In this document: positions 1 through 5,425 of the stretch, piece after piece
Layout of the letters: every line of letters starts with the position of its first letter
How positions within the stretch are numbered: position 1 is the stretch's first letter
Assembly: GCA_937983035.1 (NCBI GenBank)
Contig: CALKAN010000427.1
Coordinates: 1 to 5,425 of the forward strand
Reading direction: 5' to 3'
DNA length: 5,425 nucleotides
Origin: an uncultured Paenibacillaceae bacterium
Lineage (GTDB): Bacteria; Bacillota; Bacilli; Paenibacillales; CALAME01
Position numbers and translations under genes: made by a program
The notes under the pieces: generated by a model
Databases searched by the model: none
Told to the model about the DNA's origin: nothing
The model's input: only the letters and a program-made list of their open reading frames with translations

Positions 1-1501
1 GTTCAACCAGCTTGAGCGGAGACAGGATGCCGAACACCGTCTCGAAAAACGGCAAAAGCCCAATGACCAGCACTGCAGTGAGCAAACCGCTGGCAATCGC
101 AAACCCAAAGTCGTACACCAAATCCCAAACAGCATAATCGCCGCCCTCAATCAACTTCAATGCGATTAAAGTCAAGCAAGCGAAGATCGATACCATCATG
201 CCTGCCCGCAAAATGGAGGAGCGCTGACTCGCTTTGTGGATCGCAAATACGGAGACCGTGCATACGGCCAGCGCGATAAATCCGTATCGAAAATCAAACA
301 ACAGTTCCGGATGCTCCTGATTGAACATGATGCTGGCCGCAATGCTGAACAAGATTGACGATACGAATCCGATTCTCGCATCCAGCAAAATCGCGATCAG
401 CATGCTTCCCGCGGCAACCGGAGCCAAATAGGCGATCGAAGCATAGCCCATTTCTTGGCCGGCAGATATGATCTTCATCATGACCAGGTTCAACGCCGTG
501 ATCAACAGCATCATCAACAGCTGCACATTGTCCGTCTTGATCGGCGTGCTGCTCTGACGAACGAACATATACAAATACGCCGTCAACAAGGTGACGAGCC
601 CGATCAGCCCTAATTGAGGCCAGTAACTGTGATCTTTAAGCAGGTTATTGTCCCGCAGCAGTTCATAATCCTCCTGAGTAATGACTTCGCCTGCTTCGAT
701 AATCGGGTCTCCCTTTTCAATAAAAATAGGCTGAACATTATTTTTAGCTTCCTCTTTCGCTTGCTCGGTAGCCGTTTTGTCAAAAAAGGAAGTCGGAGTA
801 ATGACGTAACGGGCAATTTCTTGAGAAATCTCTCTGACGAGCTGCTTGTTCAATGAAGAAGCATTGACCATCTCTGGCACTTTGCCGCGAGCCGTTTCCG
901 CATTTCTTAGCGGTTCAGAAGTCAAATTGGTCACAATTTGGTTCAAGACTGGGCCCATTTCCGCAATGTCTTCATCGGTCAGCATCGGAAACTTAAAAAA
1001 CACTTCTTCCGGAATCCGATATTTTTGCCGGTCCAGCTCAATTGCTAATTCTTGCTGCAAAGGTTCATCTTGAACGTTTTGCACATACCTGTCCGTAAAA
1101 ACCCGGTACTCCATGTCGAAATACAATCTGTACACATTGGCCTTGTCCGAATTGGAAAGCTGCTCGTCCGCATTCAACGATTTCAACTTGTCCAATATTC
1201 TTGCAATCAATACGGAATGATCCAACTGTACATGGGTATAGACCGGACCAACCTCTTCCATCGCCTTCTGCTCAGCGGCAGCCGTCGCCCTCATGTCAGG
1301 GATTTGCTTCGGGGCGTAAATCGTTTGCGCAGCGATCGTATTGACTTCCAAATCATACGTCTTCATGATGACGCTGCCGGAGAAAACAGAATAAAAGATC
1401 AACCCTGTCAATGCAAACAGGATGATGCGTATGCCGGCATGATGTTTCCAGCCGCCGAATTGCCGGGCAAGCCGTGTCAAAAAAGAAACATTGCGGACCA
1501 T
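1..1501 (-). CDS. pgpH: PgpH/YqfF family 7TM-HD cyclic-di-AMP phosphodiesterase, N-terminal 500 residues (C-terminus off window)
   Basis: The open frame runs from 1501 to the left edge with no stop, so the gene continues outside. The N-terminus is short and cytoplasmic, then a membrane helix at about residues 24-40. An extracytoplasmic 7TMR-HDED-type domain spans about 45-290. It starts with the family-like IPDMRAT (67-73) and PVY segments and ends with GDPIIEAGEVIT (264-275). About seven membrane helices follow (roughly 297-314, 326-345, 354-373, 378-395, 406-423, 430-450, 462-484), and then the L-P-F-F-E motif (483-487), which in this family precedes the HD domain. Family knowledge: the HD domain hydrolyses c-di-AMP to pApA and so affects potassium and wall homeostasis. 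The catalytic part is not visible, so activity is inferred. ATG 1501 was chosen because GAGGGGA lies 9 nt upstream; an in-frame ATG at 1519 has no clear Shine-Dalgarno. The gene follows phoH, as in Bacillus. See the finding on the gap before it. Confidence 0.93.
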   Translation of the reverse strand, partial: MVRNVSFLTRLARQFGGWKHHAGIRIILFALTGLIFYSVFSGSVIMKTYDLEVNTIAAQTIYAPKQIPDMRATAAAEQKAMEEVGPVYTHVQLDHSVLIARILDKLKSLNADEQLSNSDKANVYRLYFDMEYRVFTDRYVQNVQDEPLQQELAIELDRQKYRIPEEVFFKFPMLTDEDIAEMGPVLNQIVTNLTSEPLRNAETARGKVPEMVNASSLNKQLVREISQEIARYVITPTSFFDKTATEQAKEEAKNNVQPIFIEKGDPIIEAGEVITQEDYELLRDNNLLKDHSYWPQLGLIGLVTLLTAYLYMFVRQSSTPIKTDNVQLLMMLLITALNLVMMKIISAGQEMGYASIAYLAPVAAGSMLIAILLDARIGFVSSILFSIAASIMFNQEHPELLFDFRYGFIALAVCTVSVFAIHKASQRSSILRAGMMVSIFACLTLIALKLIEGGDYAVWDLVYDFGFAIASGLLTAVLVIGLLPFFETVFGILSPLKLVE

Positions 1502-1510
1502 TGTTTTCAG

Positions 1511-1517
1511 TCCCCTC
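1511..1517 (-). promoter_or_regulatory. Shine-Dalgarno site deciding the pgpH start
   Basis: The minus strand reads GAGGGGA, 9 nt before ATG at 1501. The alternative in-frame ATG at 1519 overlaps this region and has no purine-rich site at a sensible distance. This favours the shorter N-terminus, unless the real start is in another frame. Confidence 0.55.
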
Positions 1518-1612
1518 ATCGTATTGATCTGTTTTTGCTTGTCCGCCGCAGCGCTTGGAGCAAGCCAGCTGGAACCGAGTGGAAAAATCGCCTGGCTTCA
1601 AACGCTTGGCGT

Positions 1613-2584
1613 TCACGTCATTTGCTTCGTTTCAGCTTCATCGTAAGCGTTAATGATCTTCTGCACGAGTGAATGGCGTACGACATCTTGTTCATTGAAA
1701 TACATAAAACCAATTTCTTCAATATGGCTCAAAATCTGTTTTGCTTCAACGAGACCTGATTTTTTCCCGCGAGGCAAATCGATTTGCGAAATGTCTCCAG
1801 TAATGACCATCTTGGATCCGAATCCAAGCCTGGTCAAAAACATTTTCATCTGCTCAGGCGTCGTATTTTGCGCCTCGTCCAAAATGATGAACGAATCTTC
1901 CAGCGTTCTCCCTCTCATATATGCCAAAGGAGCAATTTCTATAAAGCCGCGTTCCATTGCTTTCAACATTTGCTCCGGCCCTAGTATGTCGTTAAGTGCA
2001 TCATACAATGGCCTCAAATAAGGGTCAACCTTTTCTTGGAGATCCCCTGGCAGAAATCCCAAGTTCTCTCCAGCTTCAACCGCAGGCCGAGTTAAGATGA
2101 TTTTTTTAACTTGCGCGGCTTTAAGCGAGGCTACGGCAAGCACTACTGCCAAGTAAGTTTTACCCGTGCCAGCTGGACCAATGCCGAAAACGATATCTCG
2201 TTCGCGGATCATGGAAACGTAATGCTTTTGCCCGATCGTCTTGACCCGCACCGGTTTTCCTTTAAAATTCACGGCAATTTCGTGCTTATACAGGTCAAGA
2301 AGCTCATCCGCTTGAAATGTTCTGGCCAGCTCGATCGCATACAGCACATCTCTTTCCGTCAAAGCATAGCCGCTGCGCACCAATTCCAGCAGCACTTGAA
2401 ACAAATGGTGAAATACGGACACTTCTTTCGCATTGCCTTGAATGACGATTTCTGCTTCACGGGTTAAAATTTTGCACGCTGCGTGCTTCTCGATCAACTG
2501 CAAAAATTTATCTTGAGGGCCAAACAGCGCCAACCCTTCAGATATATCGTTCAATCCAATTTTTTCGACAGTTTGATCCAACAA
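1613..2584 (-). CDS. phoH: PhoH-like P-loop ATPase
   Basis: This 323-residue protein is close to the usual length of Bacillus PhoH (about 320). Residues 1 to about 110 form the small N-terminal region with a KH-like segment (about 38-70). The ATPase core follows: Walker A GPAGTGKT (136-143), the LTRPAVEAGENLGFLPG segment typical of the family (154-170), Walker B FIILDEAQN with the acidic pair at 236-237, the ITGDISQIDLP motif (261-271), and a probable arginine finger in VVRH (R313). Family knowledge: PhoH ATPases resemble the helicase ATPase core and are linked genetically to RNA metabolism through neighbouring ybeY; the exact substrate is unsettled. The start is TTG at 2584, with AAGGAGA 10 nt upstream. 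A second TTG follows directly (2581), and no in-frame ATG lies nearby because a TGA sits three codons upstream. The gene sits 81 nt after yqfD and 111 nt before pgpH. Confidence 0.95.
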   Translation of the reverse strand: MLDQTVEKIGLNDISEGLALFGPQDKFLQLIEKHAACKILTREAEIVIQGNAKEVSVFHHLFQVLLELVRSGYALTERDVLYAIELARTFQADELLDLYKHEIAVNFKGKPVRVKTIGQKHYVSMIRERDIVFGIGPAGTGKTYLAVVLAVASLKAAQVKKIILTRPAVEAGENLGFLPGDLQEKVDPYLRPLYDALNDILGPEQMLKAMERGFIEIAPLAYMRGRTLEDSFIILDEAQNTTPEQMKMFLTRLGFGSKMVITGDISQIDLPRGKKSGLVEAKQILSHIEEIGFMYFNEQDVVRHSLVQKIINAYDEAETKQMT

Positions 2585-2634
2585 AAGGCCTCATTCTCCT
2601 TATCATAAACTGCATTTTCATGTTCAAATTTTAG

Positions 2635-2662
2635 TTTATATGAAAAGGACAGCCCTTTGCAA
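2635..2662 (-). promoter_or_regulatory. Candidate sigma-A promoter for phoH-pgpH
   Basis: In the 81-nt gap between yqfD and phoH the minus strand has TTGCAA (2657-2662), a 16-nt spacer, then TATAAA (2635-2640). These match the sigma-A hexamers at 4/6 and 5/6 positions. Transcription would start about 45 nt before the TTG start of phoH, leaving room for its ribosome site. It would let phoH and pgpH be made in growing cells although the gene upstream is a sporulation gene. This is pattern matching only, and AT-rich gaps give such matches by chance. Confidence 0.4.
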
Positions 2663-2665
2663 CTC

Positions 2666-3898
2666 TCATTGCCCATTTTGCATATTTTGATCAGGCGGCT
2701 TGATTTCTTCCATCAAAACAGCGCGTTCTTCCGCAATATCCCGCTCCACCTCAAACATCACCTTCATTACGATCCGTCCGTCTTCTTGCTGGACGGACAG
2801 CACGTTTTTCGCTTTGACGACCGCATCCAGCCCGTATTTGCTCTCAATATCTTTCATCGCATGTTCGATCCCTGTTTGACTTGCCTGCTCAGGACTAAGC
2901 ACCTGTTCTTTCACCGTTGCTTCCCGCACAATTTCACGCACAAATCGCACTGGCAATCCCCATGAGCCGAAGCGAAGCTGCTTTTCCGACGCTTCGGCCT
3001 CAAAATGTTCAAAATTCATCTTTTTAAATCCGCTGATGCGCAGCGCCCGATTTCCAATGGCGATATAATAGCGGGTCATCGATTCGCCCGTATAACTTTT
3101 CAGCAAACCTTTGAGCGGAACAGCAATGTTGTATTCATGCCATACGAGTCCTCTCACCGTTCCTTTGGCTGAGACAACTTCTTGATGTTCCTCGTCGCCG
3201 ATAATGCCGGAGATAAGGATGTCCCCTTTTTGCACGCGGGAATTGACTCTGACGACCGGTCTGCCCCTTTCAGCAATAATATCCGTAATAACCGCGTCTG
3301 AGGCAGAAACAATATGCCGCGGGTTATAGAGCGGCGCTTCTTCCGGCTTCAGCGACTCGATGATTTTGATGAGAGCATTCGTCCCGTTCAATTCGATTCC
3401 TACCCATGAAGCGTCCGGCAATGCGGCTTGCAGCTGCTTGGACATCACCTCCGGGTCTTTCAAGCGAAATTTCCATTGAAATTTATAAATCCCGATCTCC
3501 TTTGCTGCCTCTCTGACGGTTTGTTCGGACAACGCATGCTGCTTGTTTCCTTCGATTCTGATCTCTACGTGCCAAATCAGCGAGGACAATATATAAATAG
3601 CCGCCACAAACCCGAACATGCCGATCATGAATGCTTTTCTTTGCTCCATTCGGGCAAGGAAAAAAGGCAGCCCGCGTCTTTTCAAAACATGCAAGCGGCA
3701 GCCTGTCTTTTTTAAAGGCGTGCGAAGCTTAAAAAAATCACTGAGATGAACGCATAGTTCAAGACCTTCTTTCGTTCGGCCGATATCCCAAATTTCAATC
3801 CCTGATTTAGTCAACTCATTGATCAAAAGCTCAACCCGTTTCCCGCGAATGGAGACTCTCACATAGCCGCGAACAATGGACAACCAGTGCGACTTCAT
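2666..3898 (-). CDS. yqfD: YqfD-family sporulation membrane protein
   Basis: The 410-residue protein matches the YqfD (putative stage IV sporulation) family in length (about 400), context and layout. Residues 1 to about 88 form a basic cytoplasmic N-terminal domain containing RGYVRVSIRGKRVE and LFIN-like helix patterns. A single membrane helix lies at about 90-109. The large remaining part probably lies on the far side of the membrane. It includes a GRPVVRVNSRVQKGDILISG stretch (212-231) resembling the beta-hairpin of biotinyl/lipoyl-like domains, then SAKGTVRGLVWHE (243-255). The C-terminal tail is charged. Family knowledge: the gene is needed for efficient spore formation in Bacillus and acts in the mother cell; its molecular role is not established. 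ATG 3898 is preceded by AAAGGA at 10 nt. It lies 80 nt after yqfC, and the two are probably co-transcribed from the sigma-E-like promoter at 4336-4364. Confidence 0.92.
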   Translation of the reverse strand: MKSHWLSIVRGYVRVSIRGKRVELLINELTKSGIEIWDIGRTKEGLELCVHLSDFFKLRTPLKKTGCRLHVLKRRGLPFFLARMEQRKAFMIGMFGFVAAIYILSSLIWHVEIRIEGNKQHALSEQTVREAAKEIGIYKFQWKFRLKDPEVMSKQLQAALPDASWVGIELNGTNALIKIIESLKPEEAPLYNPRHIVSASDAVITDIIAERGRPVVRVNSRVQKGDILISGIIGDEEHQEVVSAKGTVRGLVWHEYNIAVPLKGLLKSYTGESMTRYYIAIGNRALRISGFKKMNFEHFEAEASEKQLRFGSWGLPVRFVREIVREATVKEQVLSPEQASQTGIEHAMKDIESKYGLDAVVKAKNVLSVQQEDGRIVMKVMFEVERDIAEERAVLMEEIKPPDQNMQNGQ

Positions 3899-3978
3899 TT
3901 CCCTTCATTCCTTTCGTATCCGAATATGAGACAGCATGTCTGATTCATGGAAGCATCTGATTCAAGCGCGATGACTGC
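3899..3978 (-). repeat. Short direct and inverted repeats in the yqfC-yqfD gap
   Basis: The minus strand carries TGAATCAGA twice about 18 nt apart, followed by the small inverted repeat AGACA-TGC-TGTCT. No T tract follows the inverted repeat, so it is not an intrinsic terminator. A role as an RNA processing or attenuation element is possible, but chance is equally likely. Confidence 0.3.
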
Positions 3979-4269
3979 TTAATTTCCATCTCCCTGCAAA
4001 TAGCGGACATCTTCTATAATGCCTTCTATAAACACTTCTTCAGGCAGGATCGCGCGGATGACGAGATCTTTTCCCGTAATTTCCAGCTTGCCGACACTCA
4101 GCTTGAGATCGAGCCGGTTTGTCGTAAAATGAATGACTCCTCTATGATTTTCAATGTAAAGCTGCATATTGCCGATCTGCGTGATGCGCGGAAGATCAAA
4201 GATCACATCTTTGGGAAGGTCCAGCATGTCTGCCGTCCATTTACGAAATTTTTGCTTTAGACGCTGCAT
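3979..4269 (-). CDS. yqfC: YqfC, YabP/YqfC-family sporulation protein
   Basis: This 96-residue protein matches the usual size of YqfC (about 93). The family pattern is visible: a basic helix at the N-terminus (1-15), then LPKDVIFDLPRITQIGN (18-34), then alternating beta strands with LYIENHRGV (37-45), LKLSVGKLEITGKDL (55-69) and EVFIEGIIEDVRY (78-90). It has no signal peptide or membrane helix, so it is probably a soluble mother-cell protein. Family knowledge: YabP and YqfC are small sporulation proteins of unclear biochemical function. It is the first gene after a terminator and a sigma-E-like promoter and precedes yqfD, which supports a yqfC-yqfD operon. ATG 4269 is the only sensible start, although the very strong AAGGAGGT lies 12 nt away, which is long. 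Confidence 0.93.
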   Translation of the reverse strand: MQRLKQKFRKWTADMLDLPKDVIFDLPRITQIGNMQLYIENHRGVIHFTTNRLDLKLSVGKLEITGKDLVIRAILPEEVFIEGIIEDVRYLQGDGN

Positions 4270-4281
4270 AGGATGTGAAAG

Positions 4282-4289
4282 ACCTCCTT
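4282..4289 (-). promoter_or_regulatory. Strong Shine-Dalgarno of yqfC with long spacing
   Basis: The minus strand reads AAGGAGGT, complementary to the 16S rRNA tail over eight bases, and the ATG follows after 12 nt. Usual spacing from this core is about 5-9 nt. No ATG, GTG or TTG in frame lies closer, so the start at 4269 stands. Confidence 0.75.
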
Positions 4290-4335
4290 CATGAGGGAAT
4301 GGCGGCTTCTCTAAAGCTGCACCTTTTGCTCTTAC

Positions 4336-4364
4336 AATTTATGCGCTGCGCAAAACAATTATGA
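4336..4364 (-). promoter_or_regulatory. Candidate sigma-E promoter of yqfC-yqfD
   Basis: The minus strand has TCATAAT (4358-4364), a 14-nt spacer, then CATAAATT (4336-4343). The sigma-E consensus as I recall it is close to TCATATT and CATACAAT with about 14 nt between, so the boxes match 6/7 and 6/8. The start point would be near 4328, about 59 nt ahead of yqfC. It lies directly downstream of a terminator and upstream of two sporulation-family genes, which fits mother-cell expression. The spacer and -10 edge contain the inverted repeat TGCGC-A-GCGCA. Confidence 0.6.
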
Positions 4365-4455
4365 TCATCCACGATTTGAGCATGCGTCCATGTTATATAT
4401 TCAGCAAGCCGCATAACAATGAACGGCGCTGAACTGGAAATAAACGTACAGACGC

Positions 4456-4500
4456 AAAAAAAGCGTGCACATTGAATATTCAATGCACACGCTTTTTCTA
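4456..4500. terminator. Intrinsic terminator, probably bidirectional, after the FloA-linked gene
   Basis: A 40-nt inverted repeat is centred between 4477 and 4478. The outer arms AAAAAGCGTG (4458-4467) and CACGCTTTTT (4488-4497) pair perfectly. Two mismatches follow, and then ATTGAATATTCAAT (4471-4484), itself a perfect palindrome. On the minus strand the stem is followed by seven T residues (4456-4462), and on the plus strand by five. It starts 34 nt past the stop of the 208-residue gene, so it would end the floA transcript and insulate the sporulation genes. Confidence 0.85.
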
Positions 4501-4531
4501 AAGATAATGATGTTTTCACAGCAGTTGTCCT

Positions 4532-5158
4532 TCAGTATTTGCGAAATTGATAAGGAGCTTTTGCCCGGGGAGGGCCGTACACTTGCGACCACATCATCCC
4601 TTCCGCTGCCTTGCGGACAAATGCGGGATCGGAACGATCCTCTCTTCGCATGCCGTAAGGCTGCTCATATCTTCTCGCATAAGGGTTTTTCTCTTTATGA
4701 ATGTCCGAACTGTGCTCTGATTCAGCTGCGGCAGTTTCAGCTTCTAACAATGCCAGCTCTTCTTTTTTGGCTTGGAGCAAGCTTTTCAATTGCTCGGCTT
4801 GCGATCGCTGCCTCTCTTGTTCCTCTGTCCGGCTCGGAAACGGACGATTTGCCGGAAAACCTTCTCCTTCCCGTCTTTGCCCCGGAAATGGACTTGAATG
4901 GGCATGCTGCTCATGCCAAGGAGTTCGTGCGTCTGATTCTGCGGACGGACGGGGAAAAGCAGGTTCTCTTGGCACAGTTGAAAACGGCGGGCGGTTCTCC
5001 GTGCTCGTTCGTTCAGGAAACTGGCCCCGGCCCGGAATCGTCGTCGGCCGGTTTGCCGGCTTCTGATCCGATTTCCCCTTTATTCGCGAGAACAGAAATG
5101 CCAAGAGCACGATAACGATAAAAATATTTTCAATGATAAAATCAATTAACATTTGCAC
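4532..5158 (-). CDS. Single-pass membrane protein with proline-rich linker, coiled coil and C-terminal GPPRA motif, adjacent to floA; function unknown
   Basis: I do not recognise a named family for this 208-residue protein. A hydrophobic helix at about residues 3-24 is followed by R-I-K-G-K, so it is probably anchored with the rest in the cytoplasm. Residues about 30-110 are rich in Pro, Arg and Ser and look disordered. Residues about 111-147 form a Gln/Glu/Leu/Ala coiled coil. The C-terminal segment FVRKAAEGMMWSQVYGPPRA (180-199) is compact and looks like the conserved part. It occupies the position of yqfB in Bacillus, which is much shorter; similarity is not evident. The GTG start at 5158 has GGGAGTGA 7 nt upstream; ATG at 5152 is the alternative. 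It begins 27 nt after floA and ends just before a strong terminator, so it is probably co-transcribed with floA. A role at flotillin membrane microdomains is inferred only from location and topology. A 216-codon frame on the other strand overlaps it but lacks such support. Confidence 0.82.
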   Translation of the reverse strand: MQMLIDFIIENIFIVIVLLAFLFSRIKGKSDQKPANRPTTIPGRGQFPERTSTENRPPFSTVPREPAFPRPSAESDARTPWHEQHAHSSPFPGQRREGEGFPANRPFPSRTEEQERQRSQAEQLKSLLQAKKEELALLEAETAAAESEHSSDIHKEKNPYARRYEQPYGMRREDRSDPAFVRKAAEGMMWSQVYGPPRAKAPYQFRKY

Positions 5159-5165
5159 GATCTAT

Positions 5166-5173
5166 TCACTCCC
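5166..5173 (-). promoter_or_regulatory. Shine-Dalgarno site deciding the GTG start of the 208-residue protein
   Basis: The minus strand reads GGGAGTGA, ending 7 nt before GTG at 5158 but 13 nt before the alternative ATG at 5152. This supports the GTG start, which adds only two residues. Confidence 0.6.
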
Positions 5174-5185
5174 ATGACGGGACAA

Positions 5186-5425
5186 TCATGATTTCTCATT
5201 GTTGTCTCTGTTTAGTTTGCCGAAAGCTTCGCGCATATTCGTATCCGACTCGATATTTTTCAAATTCAAATAATCCATCACGCCCAGCTTGCCTTCACGC
5301 AGCGCTGCCGCCATCGCGAGCGGCACTTCAGCTTCGGCTTCCACCACTTTCGCCTTCATTTCCTCAACGCGAGCCCGCATCTCTTGTTCGTGAGCAACCG
5401 CCATCGCCCGGCGCTCTTCTGCTTT
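5186..5425 (-). CDS. floA: Flotillin-like protein FloA, C-terminal 79 residues (N-terminus off window)
   Basis: The frame is open to the right edge and ends with TGA at 5186. The visible part begins KAEERRAMAVAHEQEMRAR, continues with the Glu/Ala-rich helix VVEAEAEVPLAMAAALREGK and ends with a GVMDYLNLKNIESDT segment and a polar tail. This closely resembles the C-terminus of Bacillus FloA (YqfA), as I remember it. The membrane hairpin and SPFH domain lie beyond the window. Family knowledge: FloA oligomers organise functional membrane microdomains and affect membrane fluidity, secretion and signalling; the C-terminal EA-rich repeats support oligomerisation. The next gene starts 27 nt downstream, so the two are likely one transcript. 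An internal ATG at 5404 is not the start, because the family sequence continues upstream to the edge. Confidence 0.95.
   Translation of the reverse strand, partial: KAEERRAMAVAHEQEMRARVEEMKAKVVEAEAEVPLAMAAALREGKLGVMDYLNLKNIESDTNMREAFGKLNRDNNEKS

Noticed and set aside
1052..1672. Plus-strand 206-codon frame over the phoH-pgpH junction
   Set aside because: It is antisense to the well-supported pgpH frame and to the 3' end of phoH. The translation has no recognisable family pattern.
2600..2630. TTGAAC and TATGAT as a sigma-A promoter for phoH
   Set aside because: The spacer is only 14 nt, and the start point would fall on the ribosome site, leaving almost no leader.
2639..2661. Small inverted repeat AAAGG-GCTGT-CCTTT after yqfD as a terminator
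   Set aside because: The stem is only five base pairs with weak pairing and no T run after it, and it overlaps the candidate phoH promoter.
4371..4399. Alternative sigma-E-like boxes (GAATATA and CATGCTCA on the minus strand)
   Set aside because: The -10 match is only about half the consensus and the spacing is short. The pair at 4336-4364 fits better.
4289..4592. Short minus-strand frames across the terminator and promoter region
   Set aside because: They overlap the hairpin and the promoter candidate, give Cys-rich low-quality translations and have no ribosome site of note.
4465..5115. Long plus-strand open frame (216 codons) opposite the 208-residue protein
   Set aside because: It starts inside the terminator repeat and runs against every neighbour. 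It has no good ribosome site, and its translation shows no domain pattern. The minus-strand frame has a Shine-Dalgarno, a membrane helix, a coiled coil and operon context.

Overview
This window looks like a piece of the chromosome of an endospore-forming Firmicute of the order Bacillales. The basis is the gene order floA - membrane-anchored protein - yqfC - yqfD - phoH - pgpH (yqfF), which matches the conserved yqfA-yqfF block of Bacillus-type genomes, plus two sporulation-family genes. Base composition is moderate by eye and not extreme. Paenibacillaceae or a relative is a guess from the long protein next to floA; I cannot fix the genus. All six genes lie on the minus strand, so transcription runs from high to low coordinates. 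Nothing suggests a mobile element, CRISPR array, rRNA or tRNA.

Right end (about 4450-5425): the C-terminal 79 residues of the flotillin-like scaffold FloA. It is followed 27 nt later by a 208-residue protein with one N-terminal membrane helix, a proline-rich linker, a coiled coil and a C-terminal G-P-P-R-A motif. This unit ends in a strong, nearly perfect 40-nt inverted repeat flanked by A and T tracts, a likely intrinsic terminator.

Middle (2666-4450): downstream of the terminator is a 262-nt gene-free interval (4270-4531) holding a good sigma-E-like promoter candidate. It leads into yqfC (YabP/YqfC family) and yqfD (stage IV sporulation family), which together look like a mother-cell sporulation unit.

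Left end (1-2584): phoH, a PhoH-type ATPase with a TTG start and a possible vegetative promoter in front of it, then the N-terminal 500 residues of pgpH, a 7TM-HD cyclic-di-AMP phosphodiesterase whose catalytic HD domain lies beyond the left edge. The 111-nt gap between phoH and pgpH is unexpectedly open in a second frame and may hide an N-terminal extension or frameshift.

The block thus appears split into three regulatory parts: a membrane-microdomain unit, a sporulation pair, and a housekeeping unit that may have its own promoter as well as readthrough from the sporulation promoter. I see no plainly new system. The least understood item is the 208-residue protein beside FloA.
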